From Adiantum capillus-veneris (taxonomy: Eukaryota > Streptophyta > Polypodiopsida > Polypodiales > Pteridaceae), in contig CM043942.1 of NCBI GenBank assembly GCA_014529385.2, positions 57,911,340 to 57,975,339 on the forward strand: 64,000 nucleotides of DNA, read 5' to 3'. Below are positions 1 to 13,177 of the stretch, piece by piece. Position numbers and translations under genes: made by a program. How positions within the stretch are numbered: position 1 is the first letter of the stretch; every line of letters begins with the position of its first letter. Below the pieces are notes generated by a model. That model did no database searches and had not been told where the DNA came from. It saw only the letters and a list, made by a program, of their open reading frames with translations.

Positions 1-1018
1 ATGTCTCAGCAGCCACTACAACAGTGGAAGAACTTGTCACAAAGAAGTGTCATCATGCAACCAGGAAGTCATACAAGTCAGAATCGAGTAGCTAAGCCAC
101 AAAATGAGTGAGGTGTTAGTAAAAAATCTTCAAGTAATATTCTCTGTGGTCTAAGCGTCTTAGATATTCTAGGTATTGCTAAAGATGGAAGATTTGAGCA
201 TATTTACGTTGTGTCGCTCATGCTGGTATAGGTGAGCAAAAGAGTTGAAGTCTAAGTACTTAAGTTTGGTGAAGTGAAGGAGAAGGTCCAAAAGACACTC
301 ACGTACTGAGCACAGTGAGATACGAGTGGAGAAACTTCTACATCGAAAACCCTTCTTGGAAAGGTGGAAGCTATTGAGACATCTTTTGATGTCACATGTG
401 CTACATTTATTCCTCGAAACACACATCATCTCCTTCTTTCACATTGCATGCTTTTGGTGACAAATTTCTCATATGCATATAGAGTGTCCCATAATTGGCA
501 CTTGCATCAGGCACTCTTTCCGTGTTTCACCCAAGCACTCACCTTTCATGAACATGTACTTCACGTTCAACCACTCGACTCCAATAAGAGTGTATACCAA
601 AGGCATTTTTTTCCCACCGGGTTTTTTCCCTTTGGTCATCCAGGTTTTAGACCCTAATCTAAAGACACCTATCACCACCCTCTTGTACATATTCCTTCTA
701 AATCAAAAATAAGGAAATGCTACTCAAATCAATTGACAAATGAATTGGAGCACCAATTTCAGATCATAGCATACTTCTCCTCAATGGCGAGTCGAAGAAT
801 GGCCTACAATGACAAAGCTGCAGACAACACTAACAACATGATTGCACAGGCCGAAAAAAGAATTCCCCAATGAAGAAGACCAGACATAAAATTAATCAGA
901 GGATCTCAAAAGATGAATGGTTATGATGATAGATGTCCGCTCTAATGGATCATAGTTCTTGTTGTGGTTCGACAAAGATACAAGCAATGCAACAGATGAA
1001 GCCAAAACACTAGCAAAG

Positions 1019-1055
1019 TGTTGACCGTTGGGTCAACAACACAACATAACTCAAG
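1019..1055 (+). repeat. 37-bp copy of the N LTR 5' terminus inside the element
   Basis: These 37 bases repeat the first bases of the N-family LTR (compare 1716-1752), starting TGTTGACC and ending ACTCAAG, but lie about 700 bp upstream of the real LTR. The same internal fragment sits at 43230-43266 in the second N copy, so it was present in their common ancestor. It lies next to a partly duplicated sequence and just upstream of the captured helicase fragment. It is probably a scar of template switching during reverse transcription. Confidence 0.8.
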
Positions 1056-1111
1056 AACAAAGAAGTCCTCAATGACAAAGAGCAAACATAAGGGTAATCA
1101 CAGGATCTCAA

Positions 1112-2664
<1,553 letters not shown>

Positions 2665-3380
2665 AAGGGAAAGAAAGAAATTGGATGTAAGTAGAGTTTA
2701 CAAAATAAATCATAATGTTGATGGCAATGTGAGCAAGTACACAGCTAGGCATGTGGCCAAAGGCTATGAAAAGATTTATGGGATTGATTATAAAGAGACA
2801 TTCAGTCCTGTAGCCAAGATGTCCACTGTTCGTGTGTCTATTGTAGTGGCTACCGCATTGAAATGAGTGTTAAAGAAAATGGATGTAAAGAATGCATTTC
2901 TGAATGGGATACTAAGAGGAAACTGTGTATATGGAGCAGCCACAAGGTTATGCAAATATGAGGCTATGTGACCTTGTATGGAGGCTAAAGAAAGCATTGT
3001 ATGTGTTGAAGCAAGCACCTAGAGTTTGGTATGAGAGAAGTGTGGCATTTGCCATTTCATTGGGGTTTGAAATTTATGATGCAGGTCATTCATTGTATGT
3101 GCACAAGAATGAGGCAAGAATTGTGGTTTTATGTAGTATATGTGGAAGATTTAATTGTTGGAGGAAATAATTTGGCTAATGTAGAGGGTGTACAAGATCT
3201 ACTTATGCAAGAATTTGAGATGAAATATTCGGAAGACTTGCGATATTTCTTGAGAATTGAAATTATTTGCAAGGGCTTCAACAAAAATTTCTTCAGAGAT
3301 ATTTACTTAAGTGGCTTGGCCGATGAAGTTTGAAATCCTAGTTGTGTCGCCATCTTGAATGGAGCTTAATAGCTCATATG
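2665..3380 (+). pseudogene. Ty1/copia reverse transcriptase relic
   Basis: Conceptual translation shows pieces of the copia RT domain: VYKINHNVDG, ARHVAKGYEK, GIDYKETFSPVAKMSTVR, KMDVKNAFLNG, EQPQGYAN, LKKALYVLKQAPRVWYE, then YVEDLIVGGN where YVDD is normal. Frames change at least twice, there is an in-frame stop near 2864, and the catalytic YVDD is YVED, so it is dead. The upstream border is the LTR end of N copy 1 and the downstream border is the O 5' LTR. Both therefore inserted into this older copia element, whose gag, integrase, RNase H and LTRs are not visible. Confidence 0.85.
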
Positions 3381-4431
3381 TGATGCATGCTTTTCACAAC
3401 CCCCCAGAAGTTGTCACTTGTACATAGGCAAGAGTAAAAAAACCAAATAAGATAAAAAGATAAAATTAAAAATTTTAATCTTGCATCTTGAAGGCTTCCA
3501 GGTCCATGCATGATGCTAGTGTGGGAGGAAAATTGTAACTAGTTGAGAGGATGCATTGGGGGATGCTGCTACGTCATGATGTGATTTTGCCGTATGCATG
3601 AGCTTCACATGGGAATGAGTTCCATGCATTGGTGAACTCCATGATAAAAGGAATGGGAGTTGATTTCACTTAGGGAAAGAGTGAAGTTTGGAAGGTCAAG
3701 TGGCAAGATCCACCATACCAGGAATTCCTATTTAGAAATTACCTTGTGTACAGATATGATACTTGGTGACATCATGGGCCCTTGAGGCATCTTCAGGTGT
3801 CAAGCCCATGTGGTGCTTTATGAAAGACTTCCAAGCAAGCTGCATGTGATGTGGGCCACCTTCCCCTTTGGCTTATAAGAAAAACAAGCTTTTTTTATAT
3901 CATTTTTTCAATAATCTTTCAAAAAGATGGATACCATATCATAAGTAGACCCCCCTATGACCCCCTCCATGCCCTCCCGCTACCTACCCTCAAAATTTGG
4001 TTGGAACCATTTGGGGACCATATTCGAGCCATTTGGTGGAAAAACACGTATTTTGGGCCTTTTTCTTATCACTTGATCTTCTCTCAGCTTGCCCTATTCA
4101 TGTGTTAGGAATTGGCTTGGTGAGGCCGCAACATGTATGTGTATCCTAGTGCCCTTGTGCATGTGTACCATGTGTTGAATCTCACTTTGCATCCTAGACG
4201 CAATTCCAGCTAGGTGGTGCCCCAAAGATTTTTTTTTGCCCTCCCCTGATGAGGTCCATGTGCATCATCTTGGTGTAGAGGCCACCAAGTCTTTTTTGCA
4301 CGCCTCATTAAATGGTGCCCCCACGTAGGAGGGCTTACTAAGCCTTTAGTTTTCTTGCAAATGAGTGAAGAAACCTCGACAAGCACACTTGAGACAGAGT
4401 TTTTATACATCAACATCCATAGTGACGAGTG
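3381..4431 (+). repeat. O 5' LTR and adjoining leader, interrupted by X
   Basis: Bases 3381 to about 3775 match 63622-64000 at high identity. The match cannot be followed further because the window ends, so the LTR's 3' boundary is unknown and part of this stretch may be leader. TTATAAG near 3873-3879 is a possible TATA box. No gene is seen; the short open frames here have no recognisable domain. X interrupts the sequence at 4431, which continues at 13782. Confidence 0.7.
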
Positions 4432-4650
4432 TGTTAACCCTCACGGCTCACGGACACCCTATCACCTACAATGGACGTTGTAACCTACGGCGGACATTGT
4501 ATTATTTATTTGGTAGAGTCAGGTACCGGGCTTGTTAGTCCAATAGGAAAAGAGTAAGAGTGATTGCCGATGAGAGGTGCACTATAACTGGAACATTCAA
4601 GGGATTAGTTGGCTAAGCATGGGCGCCCAAGTGTGAATGGGGCGAGCTCA

Positions 4651-4657
4651 TATAAAA
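4651..4657 (+). promoter_or_regulatory. Putative TATA box of X LTR
   Basis: TATAAAA, conserved at 13397-13403 in the 3' LTR, about 220 bp into the LTR. It fits a U3 core promoter. Confidence 0.6.
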
Positions 4658-4746
4658 GTCAACTAAACCTAAAATTCACTCATTCTCTCATTTGTGCAAT
4701 AGAAGAGTACTCTTGCTCCATCTCCATCTTCTTCTTCATCATCTCC

Positions 4747-4748
<2 letters not shown>

Positions 4749-4794
<46 letters not shown>
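4749..4794 (+). repeat. (GT)23 microsatellite in X 5' LTR
   Basis: A perfect dinucleotide run followed by AG-rich sequence. It causes antisense threonine-histidine frames that are not genes. The 3' LTR counterpart has seven units, so the run expanded or contracted after insertion. Confidence 0.95.
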
Positions 4795-4797
<3 letters not shown>

Positions 4798-5048
4798 CGT
4801 GAGAGAAAGAGAGAGAGTGTGTGCGATCGAGCATTGCGACGACGACACAGCGACGGTGAAGCGACGGCTCCTTCTTCTTCGCGGCCAGGAATCCTCCACA
4901 AAGCAAGCGTAGAGCGGTGAGTGACACAGCATCACCTTCTTTGAGCTTACTAGTTTAGGCTTGTTGTGTGCTTGGAGCCATTTGTGGCTCGCACACGGTG
5001 TATCGGCAAGTTCCTTGCATTGACACGTGCGACATACGCGCACATTTT

Positions 5049-5065
5049 TGGCGCCATTGCGGGGA
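5049..5065 (+). other. Primer binding site of X (tRNA-Asp-like)
   Basis: TGGCGCCATTGCGGGGA begins four bases after the LTR end. It closely resembles the tRNA-Asp-complementary site TGGCGCCGTTGCCGGGGA common in plant gypsy elements, with one substitution and one base missing. Confidence 0.8.
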
Positions 5066-5831
5066 TTTTCGTGCATTAAGCTCGAGTAGCACTCTATGCT
5101 TCTCCGTGGTGCAATTTCTATTGTAGGAAAGGTAAGGAAGGTGTGTGTGTGTGTGTGTGTTGAGAAGAGGGATTTGGTGTTATACTGTGTGTTTTTTTTG
5201 TTAATGGAGTTTTCAAAGGTACCGTGTCTATTCTCTGTGTATTAAGGTTGTTAGTTTTCTTTGTTAATGGAGTTTTCAAAGGTATTGTGTTTATTCTCTG
5301 TGTATTAGGGTAGTTAGTTTTCTGTGTACAGTAAGTAAGAAGTAGATCTAAGAGAGCTAATAGAGTGTGTTAGTGTGTAATAGTAGGTGTATTAGTTAGA
5401 AGTAGGTAGATAGAGTGTGTGTGTGTGCTCTCGCGCAGGTCGCGGAAACCTTATCCTTTTTAAACAAATTAATAAAAAAAAATTTAAAAAAAAATTAAAG
5501 GTAGGATCGGGATCAGGAATATCTCCCAGACCCAAGCCCAGACCCAAGCCCAAGCTCACGCTCAGGCTTAAACATCTATCGCCTTTTAAAATTACGAATT
5601 TTAGCTTCACACGTAGCTAAAAATTGATTTTTTGAGGACCCACGGAACGTCATATTCCCAAAAATTGTGCTGTAAAGCACACAGTGACCCTCTAAAAGAT
5701 ACGCTCATTTCGAGTTATCACACAGTTTAATCAAAAAAATCAAACATTAAGAAACATTAAAAACGTAAAAAACAAGAGTGAAAACGGACACTTAAAAAAG
5801 GTAAGCGATTAACCTTCGAGGTTATTCGCCT
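5066..5831 (+). other. X untranslated leader
   Basis: No gene is seen. It contains two tandem copies of a unit of about 63 bp (5200-5262 and 5263-5325, each starting GTTAATGGAG), a short GT run near 5140, an A-rich stretch near 5470-5500 and a small CCCAAGCCCAGA repeat near 5525-5552. None of the 24-bp palindromes of the N and G leaders is present. Confidence 0.7.
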
Positions 5832-7423
5832 ATGTTTGTAGGGTGCCAAAAGCACATGCATCTGCGCTCTGGTCGTGTGCTAGAGACGGAGCAACTAGAG
5901 AGAATTTTGACTTACGCGAGTTCTCAATATCCACCTACTTTAGGTTCTGGACCCTCGGCGGGGACCCAAGGTAGTACAAACCAAGACCCGAACATAGCGG
6001 CTAGTGACTCTTCCTCTCACTACGACGTCATGGAGGGTTTCCCAATGCCTAATCCCGATAGCTCGAGCCAAGACATGCATGCCATGGGTCCTCGGTCCGT
6101 GCCAAGTGTGCTTAGCCGCCTGAAGGAAACCTTTAGTAGAGCCACTAGCTCCAAACATGGAGCTAATGATGTAAATGAGGGGAGCGGGGAAGTAAATTGT
6201 CCATTCGTGACCAACGTAGACCCTATACTGTTAGAGAATGTGCACGTGAATACTTCATTCACTGCACCTCATGACTCTTCAGAGTAAGTTTCCCTGTGAG
6301 GTCATATTACCCGATGGTAAAAGCCTTGCCGAAGTGCAAGAGGTTGAGCGATATATCCTTGCAGCAGCGAGCGAGGGAAAAGAAAGTCGAGAGCTTACGC
6401 AAGGCGGAGCAACGAAGAGAGTTAAAAGAGAAAGCTCTTATGTCAATATCCTTGCTAAGAGAGCAATCAAGTGCTCCTGATTTAGCAACCGCTAAGGGCC
6501 AACCCCTAGAAAGCAACATTGCATCTAGCTCAAAGGACACCCCTAGCACCTCAATCCTAGATGGAGTGTTCCTAAATAAGAACTGGGAGTACGAACTACA
6601 AACGGAAACTCTGACCGACCTATACACAGGTCACACCTATCATGTGGGTTGGTTAGATGTCCTACAATCCACAATGGGTGCTACTAGTGTAGAGGATCAA
6701 CAACAAAGAGTTTGTGAGGTCATCCATAGGGTCGTTGAGTTAGAGAGACAGAACAAGGGGATCAACATGCCTTCAACGGGTCTCATGAGATTCTTAGATA
6801 CAAGAAAGGCTAAACAACCGACCTTATCCCAAATGGAGACTCCCTCGGTAAGTCCTATGGATCCCCCATATGCTGTTTCGCTAGGGGTCTCGATGCAATC
6901 TGAGCCCACAAGTGATAGATTTACCTTTCCAAGTCTAGCTCATCTTTCCCTTGATGACACCATGCCTACCATGCCTACCCCAATGATGGGCATGCCGAGA
7001 AACACGCCATGGACCTCATTTGTTAGTAAATCACCACTACATGGTAGCTCAATGCCTGCATCAGTACCTACAAGTGTGTACCAATCGTATGCACCTATGG
7101 GTCATCACACTCATGTAGTCCCTACCCCTCCCATTGTTTCAACTACCTATGCTCCACAACCACAATACACAAGTTCTTATTTTCATGGGACTATACCGGC
7201 TAGCATTAGCATGTCACATCCGACGTCTGCTATGCCTAGGGCCACCCATATGAACTATGGACCACCACATGGTACAACATCGTACGCAACGTGGAACCCA
7301 AGGGCTTACTATACGCCAAGCCCAATGCCAATACCTACTCCACATGTAGTCTCTGGGGCACCTCCACCCATGGTGCCTGCTCACTTAGGTGACTTGGCAA
7401 CATTTGCTCAAGCTATTGGTTGA
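5832..7423 (+). pseudogene. X gag N-terminal region
   Basis: The first reading frame starts near an MHLRSGRVL motif, which resembles the start of many plant gypsy gag proteins, and stops at 6285-6287. An overlapping frame continues from about 6296 to a TGA at 7421-7423. That second part begins with a charged, helix-like stretch (KKVESLRKAEQRRELKEKAL) and then becomes rich in Pro, Met, Thr and Tyr. It has no catalytic motif and is probably the matrix-like part upstream of capsid. One frameshift and one stop separate the pieces. Confidence 0.65.
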
Positions 7424-7438
7424 TCTATTGCTGAGAAT

Positions 7439-9099
7439 ATGTGTAACACGTCTAATAGAGAGCCTAGAAGTAAGTCGGTACAAATAGCCAAGCTCACACA
7501 AAAATTTAGTGGAGACAGGGATGTGAGAAAGCATATCCAACTGTTTGAACAAATATGCGATTCTCTAGGAGAACACAATGACCTACATAAGAGCAATTCT
7601 TTAAGATTAACCTTAAGTGGAAAGGCTGGGGATTGGGATAGAACCCTAAGGGTGGAAGAAAAAATGATTTACCCTACTCTTAGGAGACTGTTCTTAAAAT
7701 AATACATACGAGAGGGAGTACTTTGGGGTGTAGCCTCTCAGCTCCAGAAAGCCCAACGAGAGGAAAAGAGTCAGTGAGAGACTTTATAAGTCGCTTGAAG
7801 CATTTGAATTCTCATTGTAATCCAAATGAGCGCTTCAATAATAACCAATTGCTTGATAGATTCATTAGGGGATTACGACATGAGGATATCTACAATGGCC
7901 TAGTCATTAGAGGTATCACCACTTGGGAAGCCGTCATTACCAAAGCAATCCAATTGGAGAATAATTTAATGATACAAGGAGAAATAGTGTCTGTTGAGCC
8001 TAAATCTATTAGCTCGCAAGTATCAAGGCATCAGCCAATGACCCTAAAGTCTATTGCTAAGGAGCCAAAGATATCTGAGATGACTTTAGCAGATCTCACC
8101 AAGGCTATTCAAGAGAGTCTTAGAGACAATCGTGCTGCACAAAACAATCATATGTATCCAAGAAGGGAGCAGCAATGGTGCTCGGTATGCTATGGACCGC
8201 ATAGTACCAGTGAATGCCCTACTTTTAGAGTAAAATTCAATGGGAACTGCAATGCATGTGGAAGGTATGGTCATCAAGCTAAGGATTGCATAGTATTTAA
8301 GTGCATGATGGCCAATAGACCAACCTTAGCATGGACAGACACGCTTCGAGTGCCTACATTGATGTTGGCCCCACCTCTTGAACAAACAACACAACACATG
8401 GTCCCTAGGGCCCAAAATGTTGTTCAAACAACACCCTTACCACCTCCAGTGCTAGGACCGCAACCACCACATCCGAAAATCACTTATGTGAATCAAGTGG
8501 GTTGTGAGTCATCTATTTCTTGTTTGGAAGGCTATGAGGAAGATATAGATCCTAATATCACCTATGGGATGGATGTGCTTGAAGAAAGTCCACAATACTA
8601 CATGGAGGACTATTGGGGACAAGTCAAACATGTATATCAATTAGCTGCTCTTGCGGCAAGAGGCCAAAATATCAATTACACTGCTAAGAGATCACCTCTT
8701 CAATGCTATGAGTGTGGAGGTCCACATTGTGTAGCCGAGTGTCCTCTTAGGCTACAAAAGAACGCCACACTAATGCAAACCAATCAAGCGATTACGTCTA
8801 CAATGCCAATACTCATGTGTAATCGATGTGGCATAGATCATTTGATTTCCCAATGTCCAAATAATCCAAATGCACCGAAGATCACACCATTAAACTTGAT
8901 TGAAGTTACCGAGGATCCATCACCAAGTACACCCGTGGTACCAGTAAACGTACTCACACGATCGATGCTCCAAAAACAAAATTATATTCTTGAGGAAAGA
9001 GACACGGCATCAATTGCCCAATCTCAGAAAAAGAAGAAACACGAAGGAAGAGATTGCAAAAAGCAGCGAAGTCAGACCCTAGTTCAAAGACCAACATAG
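7439..9099 (+). pseudogene. X gag capsid and nucleocapsid with four zinc knuckles
   Basis: The capsid begins in the same frame as the preceding segment (KLTQKFSGDRDVRKHIQLFEQ, LTLSGKAGDWDRTL), hits TAA at about 7700, and continues one frame over with ESVRDFISRLKHLN and NERFNNNQLLDRFIRGLRHE, typical of the retrotransposon gag domain. Four knuckle-like motifs follow: CSVCYGPHSTSEC, CNACGRYGHQAKDC, CYECGGPHCVAEC and CNRCGIDHLISQC. Only the second has the classical CX2CX4HX4C spacing; the other three are CX2CX3HX4C. The protein should package element RNA. It ends at 9099, overlapping the protease frame, so a frameshift either separates or is used to join gag and protease. Confidence 0.8.
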
Positions 9100-11037
9100 G
9101 GATTGGTGACGACCCCCTATATATGAACGACGCTAAAGAAGATTCTGATTCAAGTGAAACCATGGAGACCAAAACGACCACTAACATAGAAACCAACAAG
9201 GAAGATCTTCATGAGCCACAATGGCCAGGATCCAAAATGAAGATAGGAACTTACCCAAACCCTACAGAGGAAATTGAGCGAGTCAAGCAATTAAGGAGTT
9301 TGGTAGAAGATACCCAAAGGGATCTAGAACCAGCACCTAGGAAGATCCAGATTACAGACACCGTGTTCCCTATGCAACAACAACCTCACCAAGTCCATAG
9401 ACCCTTGGACATACCTAGTGTCATCCAAGAAGAAAGTGACTTAAAGTCATGGGAAAGTGGGCGTACTCACTTCTTGATGGAAAGAATGTTTACAGAGGGA
9501 CTACCTGTTCCTATCAAAGAAATGGAGATCCCATCTTCCCCACGTCAAGGGACTCAAGGCCAAAAGGTACCGTTAAACATTGCCAAATTGATGGATTTCA
9601 TGTCTTCAGAAGTTAGAACCACCATCATGTCCAAACTATATAAAGACCTCCAGCTAGTCTCAGCTCTTCGAGCCTTCCTCAATGGAGAACTAAAGTTTGG
9701 GCTACCACAATTTGCACAGATGGATGGAGCTGGAGAGATGCCAATAGAGGAGGAATACATAGATCCACAACCCAATCTAGATGAGAACCTTGTTATAGAA
9801 ATACCTGTTAACAAGTTGGGACAATAATTTGAGGGTGATGAATCCAATGCGACTATACCAATCACTACTAAGGGATTAACTGTGAAGGGAATCCTTGATG
9901 GTGGCGCTGGGGTTAGCATTGTGACTAAAAATTGCTGGGAAACTATGGGAAGACCTCACCTTGTGACCACAACCATAGTAGTGACGATGTCCAATGGGTC
10001 TATTGTTAAACCTATTGGGATGCTAGAAGATCTCAAGATCAAGGTCTTTGGACATAAAATAAGGATTACCTTTATTGTTAAGGATTTCTCCAAACACACT
10101 ATGGCATCAAAGATGATCTTAGGACGTCCTTTCATGAGGGAAGCAAAAATGGTGCATGACTGGTCCAAAAACCATGTCTACCTGCAGTTCCAAGATTCTG
10201 TCATTCGAGTGGATCTTGTGACGGGTCGAGCACATCCTCTAGGAAACAGGTTTATAATTGATCATAGATCTAACACCACAGTTCACTCGGCCCCATTGCA
10301 GTATTGTTATACATGTAAACCGGACACTGATGTTGGGGAAGATTCTCCTTATATGGATGTACTACCTGGGATGACTAAGTTAGACAATGTAGATTGGGTC
10401 CACCTAGCAGTAACCATAGACACTTGGGGAAACAAGGGGACAACCTGGGTAACACCTGAGGGGGATGAAATGCCCGTACCCTTAAATATGCTACAAGCAA
10501 TGCATATAGCTTATGACAAGACTCATCCTCATATAACGAAGAAAACATACAAGTGGGTCCCTAAATCTTCTCTAGCGACCATAGCTAGTGCTAAAAGACA
10601 GAATCCTGGTAAGAGACGTCCCACTCTCTCCAAGAAATGCAAGAAAATGTGGCGGTGGATTCTTGAAAAACTATTGGAAGCCCAAGGCTACTATAAAGGA
10701 AATGATCAAATCTGGGTGCCAAAACGTAAATTGTGCTCTTACTTGTCACCGGGACTATGTGAGCTCAATCCTGTGGCTCCAAAACAAATTGAAGATCATG
10801 GAGAGAAAGGAAAAAATCACGGAATGCGACACACCCGCTCTAGAGCTAGTTTGGGTACCAAAGAAAGAACGATTTGTTTCACCTAGCTCAAGAACAGGGA
10901 AAGCAAATGAAGCTTCTTGCTCTTCATGTAGTTCCTATACGGAAATAGAAGCTTCGACACAACCTCCACCTAACACCTACAACGATGTTGCAAATAAAAT
11001 CATGGGAGAGTACCTTACCACCCTTGCAACTAGATGA
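9054..11037 (+). pseudogene. X aspartic protease and W-P-K basic tail
   Basis: The frame from 9054 carries an acidic linker, a TAA at 9825-9827, then a retropepsin-like domain: active-site GILDGGAGVSIVTKN (near 9890) and C-terminal KMILGRPFMREAKMVHDW (near 10110). DGG replaces D[ST]G, as in several plant gypsy proteases. The domain should cleave the gag-protease polyprotein. Downstream is a Lys/Arg-rich tail with peptides KWVPKS (10551), QIWVPKR (10707) and VWVPKKE (near 10846); the last needs a shift to the frame that ends at 11037. No reverse transcriptase or integrase follows, which defines X as non-autonomous. The protease closely resembles those at 39476 and 49039. Confidence 0.78.
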
Positions 11038-11144
11038 AACGTATAGAGCGGTCAAAAACTATTGGTTAAACCCTTCACCTATAACAACTTGGAACAACTG
11101 GTTTCAAAGGGTGACGACATCATTTCAAACGGTATGATCTACCC

Positions 11145-11247
11145 AAGGAAGGGGGGAGTGTTTGTTGACATCCATCATTCACTTGCTTCCCTCTCAACCC
11201 TTCTCCGTGACTTCTTAATCTCCAATCTTAGGGAATGTATATATAAA
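11145..11247 (+). promoter_or_regulatory. Internal purine tract, LTR-like start and TATA box in X
   Basis: A purine tract (AAGGAAGGGGGGAG, 11145-11158) is followed directly by TGTTTGTTGACATCC and, 80 bp on, by TATATATAAA at 11238-11247. This looks like a polypurine tract followed by an LTR U3 with a promoter, yet it lies 2 kb before the real 3' LTR. It may be the remnant of an ancestral 3' LTR, or an internal promoter for the ORF that begins 136 bp further on. Confidence 0.5.
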
Positions 11248-11382
11248 GCCTTATACTCACAAAAACAAGATAAAAAAGTAAAAGAGCAAGAGCCATAACA
11301 CAAAATCATAAAAACACATTGCACAAGAACACGACCCTTGTAATATTTGCACTCTAACCATCATCTATTTGCGTGTACAGAT

Positions 11383-11805
11383 ATGGCTAGTATGCTAGAG
11401 TCATCCACTCTTGCCTTGAGTGAGAGGTACCCTCGTTACTTTTCACAAATGTTTCACATGGTTTTTCTAGTGCTTGCATGTGAATGGGATTTGGTAGGTA
11501 TTTTAGCATGTGAGAGGAATTTTGAGGAGTTAGAGTGGTTGATACATCTCTTGACCACGACTGATCCATACTTAGTAGAGAGCGTTTCTCCCATTGCACA
11601 AGCCTACCCTTTTGACCAACATGACTATAGGCGTCTAGTCACCTTCTTAGTGAACATGGGTACCTGGGATGAAGAAGAATATTTACATGACTACACGGAT
11701 GGAACATATGGTCTCATGGATGATGACTTTGTTTATCTCGACGATGAGGATAGGGGTTTAGCCTTAGGGTTTCCCCCCAATCTCTACAATATCCTATTCC
11801 CTTGA
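11383..11805 (+). CDS. Hypothetical 140-residue acidic ORF in X 3' cargo region
   Basis: An uninterrupted frame from ATG 11383 to a stop at 11803-11805, with TTG at 11347 as an alternative upstream start. The product starts MASMLESSTLALSERYPRYF, is rich in Leu, Tyr and Asp/Glu, and has an acidic C-terminal third (YLDDEDRG). No transmembrane segment, zinc site or known domain is recognised. It lies after the gag-protease genes and the internal purine tract and before the terminal polypurine tract, the place where some plant elements carry additional or env-like ORFs. It could be a captured host gene piece or a chance frame. It is the only unbroken frame of note in X, which favours it being real, but nothing proves expression. 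Confidence 0.45.
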   Translation: MASMLESSTLALSERYPRYFSQMFHMVFLVLACEWDLVGILACERNFEELEWLIHLLTTTDPYLVESVSPIAQAYPFDQHDYRRLVTFLVNMGTWDEEEYLHDYTDGTYGLMDDDFVYLDDEDRGLALGFPPNLYNILFP

Positions 11806-13164
11806 CTCTCTAGAGGGAGTGCACATAATTAGGTTAGGATTCCTTATGTTTTTTTTTTGTGTTGAATAAGTGTTGGTACCTTTTCCCACTGATGTGCCTC
11901 CTAGAGGTATTCTTTGTGTTTCTTAGTGTGTATAGGAACGTGTTTCTGTTGTTAGGATTTGGACCTTCATGGGATCTTTCTCTCATTCACACTTCAAATC
12001 AAGCACGACCATTGACACAAACAGGTGTTTCTTGTTCATTAGCATTGCCCCTTATCTTTTTGCATCCATGTTTGTCTGCTTTGATTGTGATTGTTAGCAT
12101 AATATTCAGCGCATTTGCTTAGTACTAAACATTAAATTCAATAAATTTTTTGTCATAATCACTTGTCTAGATTTAAAAATCAAGGAGTCTAACTAAGCTA
12201 GTTTGACCAAGTTAGGTGTTAGAGATCTTCTCTTTATACCATGGGGAATGCCTTCCTAATAATCAATGGTTACTTAGGTTCTTAATCCAATTTAGGCAGC
12301 ATTGTGTGAAATGTACTAGGGCTCTCTAGTGGGCTTGACCCTATTGACCTTTAGCTTAAGTATTATAAAGGGAGTTTACTTGTGTGATGAGCCTGGGGAG
12401 GTGTATCAGTGTTATATGAACCCCCAAAGTTACAAAACTAAAATGCTGAAAATAAACAATCAAAAAATCAAAGGGCCACATTGTAAAATCTTAAGCTGGA
12501 AGAGAAATCTCAGCTTGATTGGGTACTCACATGTATTGCCTATGGTACTAGAGCCCTAGAGGTTCCCAGTGTGGGCACTTTTCCTTGAAAAGCAAAAAAC
12601 CAAAGGCATACAAAATAAGCACACACATCAAAATTGAATCACTGTGAAAAGACTTTGGGGGGTCAAAGAAAAGGTAATCAGTCAGGCGATGATTTCATGA
12701 GAAATTCCCTTTTATCGTAGCTTAACTCCAAGGTCTTCTAGGTATAGCCTCTAGTTAGCCCTCGAACATGAAATACTCGGCTCTCGCGATTAAACAACTT
12801 AATTGACCAGAGAAAATTAAGAAGCTTACCCATGGTATTAATAGTGGATCTCTAGTTCCTTTCAACCGTTAAATTAGCGATCCCAGACTTGCTTAATTTT
12901 TTACCTTTACATCTGTTTATGCATTTGATTATATTGCAATTTAATGTTTATTGCTGACAAATTGTTTAAAATTCTCTTACCAATCAATTTGTCTGCTTAA
13001 AACTACATATGCTTTTTAATCGCTTATGAGAATGAAATTACTGTGCCAATGTTGTTTGATTTTGCAGCGACTGAAGAAGGCTAAGGACATTCATCTCAAA
13101 TGCTCTTCCACCTCGACGAACGAGCTTCAACTCAATAGCTTCCGAGGAAAGAATCTAAATCAGT
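11806..13164 (+). other. X 3' untranslated trailer
   Basis: About 1.36 kb with no supported gene. It is AT-rich and has only short frames without domain signatures. Confidence 0.6.
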
Positions 13165-13177
13165 AAGGCGGGGGGGA
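13165..13177 (+). other. X terminal polypurine tract
   Basis: AAGGCGGGGGGGA directly abuts the 3' LTR start, and is the expected plus-strand primer. Confidence 0.85.

Larger units (their letters stand above)
4432..5044 (+). repeat. X 5' LTR
   Basis: 613 bp, TGTTAACCC to GCGCACA, matching 13178-13776 with scattered substitutions. It carries TATAAAA at 4651-4657 and, about 90 bp downstream, a (GT)23 run at 4749-4794 that is only (GT)7 in the 3' LTR. Confidence 0.9.

Noticed and set aside
4669-5076. Antisense frames of up to 135 residues around the X 5' LTR
   Set aside because: They are translations of the (GT)n run (Thr-His repeats) and LTR sequence, and change with repeat length between the two LTRs.
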